DNA from: Deltaproteobacteria bacterium
Lineage (GTDB): Bacteria > Desulfobacterota > Dissulfuribacteria > Dissulfuribacterales > UBA3076
Assembly: GCA_030605675.1 (NCBI GenBank)
Contig: JAUWHV010000088.1
Coordinates: 1-6,792, forward strand
DNA length: 6,792 bases
Direction: 5' to 3'
Positions within the stretch are counted from its first letter, which is position 1. Every line of letters begins with the position of its first letter. The translations under genes and the position numbers were made by a program. Shown here piece by piece: positions 5,362 through 6,792 of the stretch. The notes under the pieces are model-generated. The model was not told where the DNA came from, made no database searches, and was given only the letters and a program-made list of their open reading frames with translations.

Positions 5362-6792
5362 ACTGGATATTTATGACCTTTCCACGGAGTCCTTTTGGCA
5401 CTGTCTTGCCGGTGTTCAGATATATTCGGGGTAGCCATGGAGGTAATAAGTCCTGACAATCAGGGATATCACTTTCCATGTCTGTAAAGGCCAAATAGAC
5501 TGAAACAGGCTCCTCGCTTCGACAACGTGTATAATCGGTTATTGCGTCAAAGACCTGTCTGTGTGATGTACCCCCACAGTGTCGCCGGATTCTCAGTTCT
5601 CCCAGATCGCTCTGGCCGATAGTCTTAAACTCCTGTTGCCACCGAATTTCCGTATCGTGTTTGATGACAAGAATACGGCGATAACGTTCCTTGACCTCTT
5701 GCAATACTGCAAGGATTCTTGCAAGATCCGAATCATCTACAGAGGCGGATTCGTCTATGCTGATCACAATTGTCCCGGGTACAAACTCATCAGTAGGGGC
5801 CGGCAAATAAGGGATTTTGCCGGTGTTGGCCAGCCAGGTAACCCTGGGCCGGCCCCATGCTATTTCGGCAGAGCGGTCCAGTGCCAACCGCAGGGAATCG
5901 CGCAGGATTGCCTCCCAGTCAGTGGTTGGCCCGCAGAGCAAGGCCATGACGGCCTTGGCATGCAGGGAGCCGTGACCCCGAAGTACCTCACGGAAGAGGT
6001 GGCGGGAGAGCTGAAGGGCGGATTCCCTTGCCTCCTGTTGTTTTTTGTCGCGGTCAGAACGGGGATATATGGGGCTCTGTCCAAAGACGTCGTCCCGGCT
6101 GACTCCTTCCTCTTCCTCTTCCTTTTCCTTACGAAAATCTCCTTTACCTTCGCCCATTCCATCGACTTCAGGAGACGGTATTTCCAACCGGTTCTGCTCT
6201 ATATCCTTCTTTTTGTAGCGAATACGCGAACGTACAAGGTAAGGTCTGCCGATAAAGCGTCGCAGCCCCATCTCGAGAGCACCCATCTCCTTTACAGACA
6301 GGTCGCGAGGTGGTGATATATCAACATTGGCTGACTCGCATAGCAGCCCATAGATCTCCTCTTCCAGGAGGTTTTTGAATTCGGGATTGTAGTGAGCCGG
6401 GTTTTCTCCACTAAATATCCAGCGGGTCTGGTAAGGGACCATTTTTGGATCAAAGATCGAGCGAAATTCGTCAAGTAGTCCGTTTATCATATAGTCCGTG
6501 GACAGAACCCACAGCTCAGGATCACGGTTGCGTCTTCGCTGATCATGCAAAAAAAGGACATGACATATTTCATGCAGGAGAAGAAATGTCACTGTTCCTT
6601 CTATATCAGGCTTATTAAGGAAAGGGCTTTGGCGGTTGATGTAAAAGCAGTCCTCTGTGCGAAGCACCCGGATGTCCTCATCCAGGTCCAAAAAGCGGAT
6701 TTCAAAATTGAGAAGTGCAAGCCCAAGGGGCAGGGCATTGGGATCTCTCAGAATTCCTGCCTGTATTCGCTGAAGGAACTCTGTCTCTTTTT
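5360..6792 (-). CDS. Metallopeptidase-like plus VWA-like (DUF2201-type) protein, 5' end outside window
   Basis: The frame is open from TGA (5362-5360) to the right edge; no ATG occurs in the last 100 bases, so the start lies beyond the window. Numbering from the codon at 6691-6689 as 1: an HExxH zinc-type motif HEICH (40-44) in the context TFLLLHEICHVLFLHDQRR, then STDYMIN (64-70), the pattern of the putative metallopeptidase domain found with DUF2201; a charged Glu/Lys-rich linker (about 176-222); a helical region; then a VWA-like domain with MIDAS residues D-x-S-x-S (Asp313, Ser315, Ser317), Thr375 and Asp404. Metal ions are thus expected at two sites. It forms an operon with the MoxR ATPase, 10 nt away. 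By analogy with MoxR-VWA pairs the two probably form an assembly or remodelling complex; the client is unknown and peptidase activity is unproven. Confidence 0.9.
   Translation of the reverse strand, partial: KETEFLQRIQAGILRDPNALPLGLALLNFEIRFLDLDEDIRVLRTEDCFYINRQSPFLNKPDIEGTVTFLLLHEICHVLFLHDQRRRNRDPELWVLSTDYMINGLLDEFRSIFDPKMVPYQTRWIFSGENPAHYNPEFKNLLEEEIYGLLCESANVDISPPRDLSVKEMGALEMGLRRFIGRPYLVRSRIRYKKKDIEQNRLEIPSPEVDGMGEGKGDFRKEKEEEEEGVSRDDVFGQSPIYPRSDRDKKQQEARESALQLSRHLFREVLRGHGSLHAKAVMALLCGPTTDWEAILRDSLRLALDRSAEIAWGRPRVTWLANTGKIPYLPAPTDEFVPGTIVISIDESASVDDSDLARILAVLQEVKERYRRILVIKHDTEIRWQQEFKTIGQSDLGELRIRRHCGGTSHRQVFDAITDYTRCRSEEPVSVYLAFTDMESDIPDCQDLLPPWLPRIYLNTGKTVPKGLRGKVINIQ

Noticed and set aside
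5579..6316. Long + strand open frame (245 codons) opposite the VWA gene
   Set aside because: It lies wholly antisense to a gene with clear HExxH and MIDAS motifs, its translation shows no recognisable domain, and it is explained by the codon bias of the real gene.
6689..6691. TTG as the true start of the metallopeptidase/VWA protein
   Set aside because: The frame stays open with protein-like residues (for example LQRIQAGILRDPNALPLGLA) up to the window edge, so the start lies outside.

Overview
The window looks like bacterial chromosome, most likely from the Desulfobacterota (delta-proteobacteria) or a relative. The basis is gene content and style only: a stand-alone sigma-54 activator, a separate receiver-domain protein, a CBS-pair protein, and short degenerate heptamer repeats in the gaps between genes. 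No rRNA or other strong taxonomic marker is present, so this placement is tentative.

Layout, left to right. Bases 2-145 hold the last 47 codons of an unrecognised + strand gene whose stop lies inside a heptamer microsatellite (134-206). An AlaA-like PLP aminotransferase (318-1517, +) follows. It converges on a two-gene minus-strand block: a sensorless sigma-54 enhancer-binding protein (3242-2163) and, downstream, a single-domain response regulator (2025-1618). A dense regulatory gap (3243-3595) separates the activator from a divergent tandem-CBS protein (3596-4090, +). The right third is a minus-strand operon: a protein with an HExxH metallopeptidase-like domain and a VWA-like domain (its 5' end lies beyond the window) and a MoxR-type AAA+ ATPase. 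Their junction is only 10 nt and the ATPase Shine-Dalgarno overlaps the upstream stop.

The most informative region is 3384-3505. Reading toward the CBS gene it contains an 18-nt palindrome, a full match to the IHF consensus and a full-consensus sigma-54 -24/-12 promoter, in the order and spacing of a classical enhancer, DNA bend and promoter. The activator gene sits back to back with this promoter, so the simplest model is that it drives the CBS gene. A sigma-70-like promoter for the activator lies on the other side of the palindrome, so the same site could also be autoregulatory. The activator has no N-terminal sensory domain, while a receiver-only protein is encoded just downstream. This could be a split NtrC-type switch, although no histidine kinase is visible.

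Both convergent gaps (1518-1617 and 4091-4218) carry versions of one inverted-repeat element with GTAAAGGAATAA-type arms. Three gaps also carry 7-8 bp periodic low-complexity repeats. All function assignments rest on motif reading by eye; no database search was possible.
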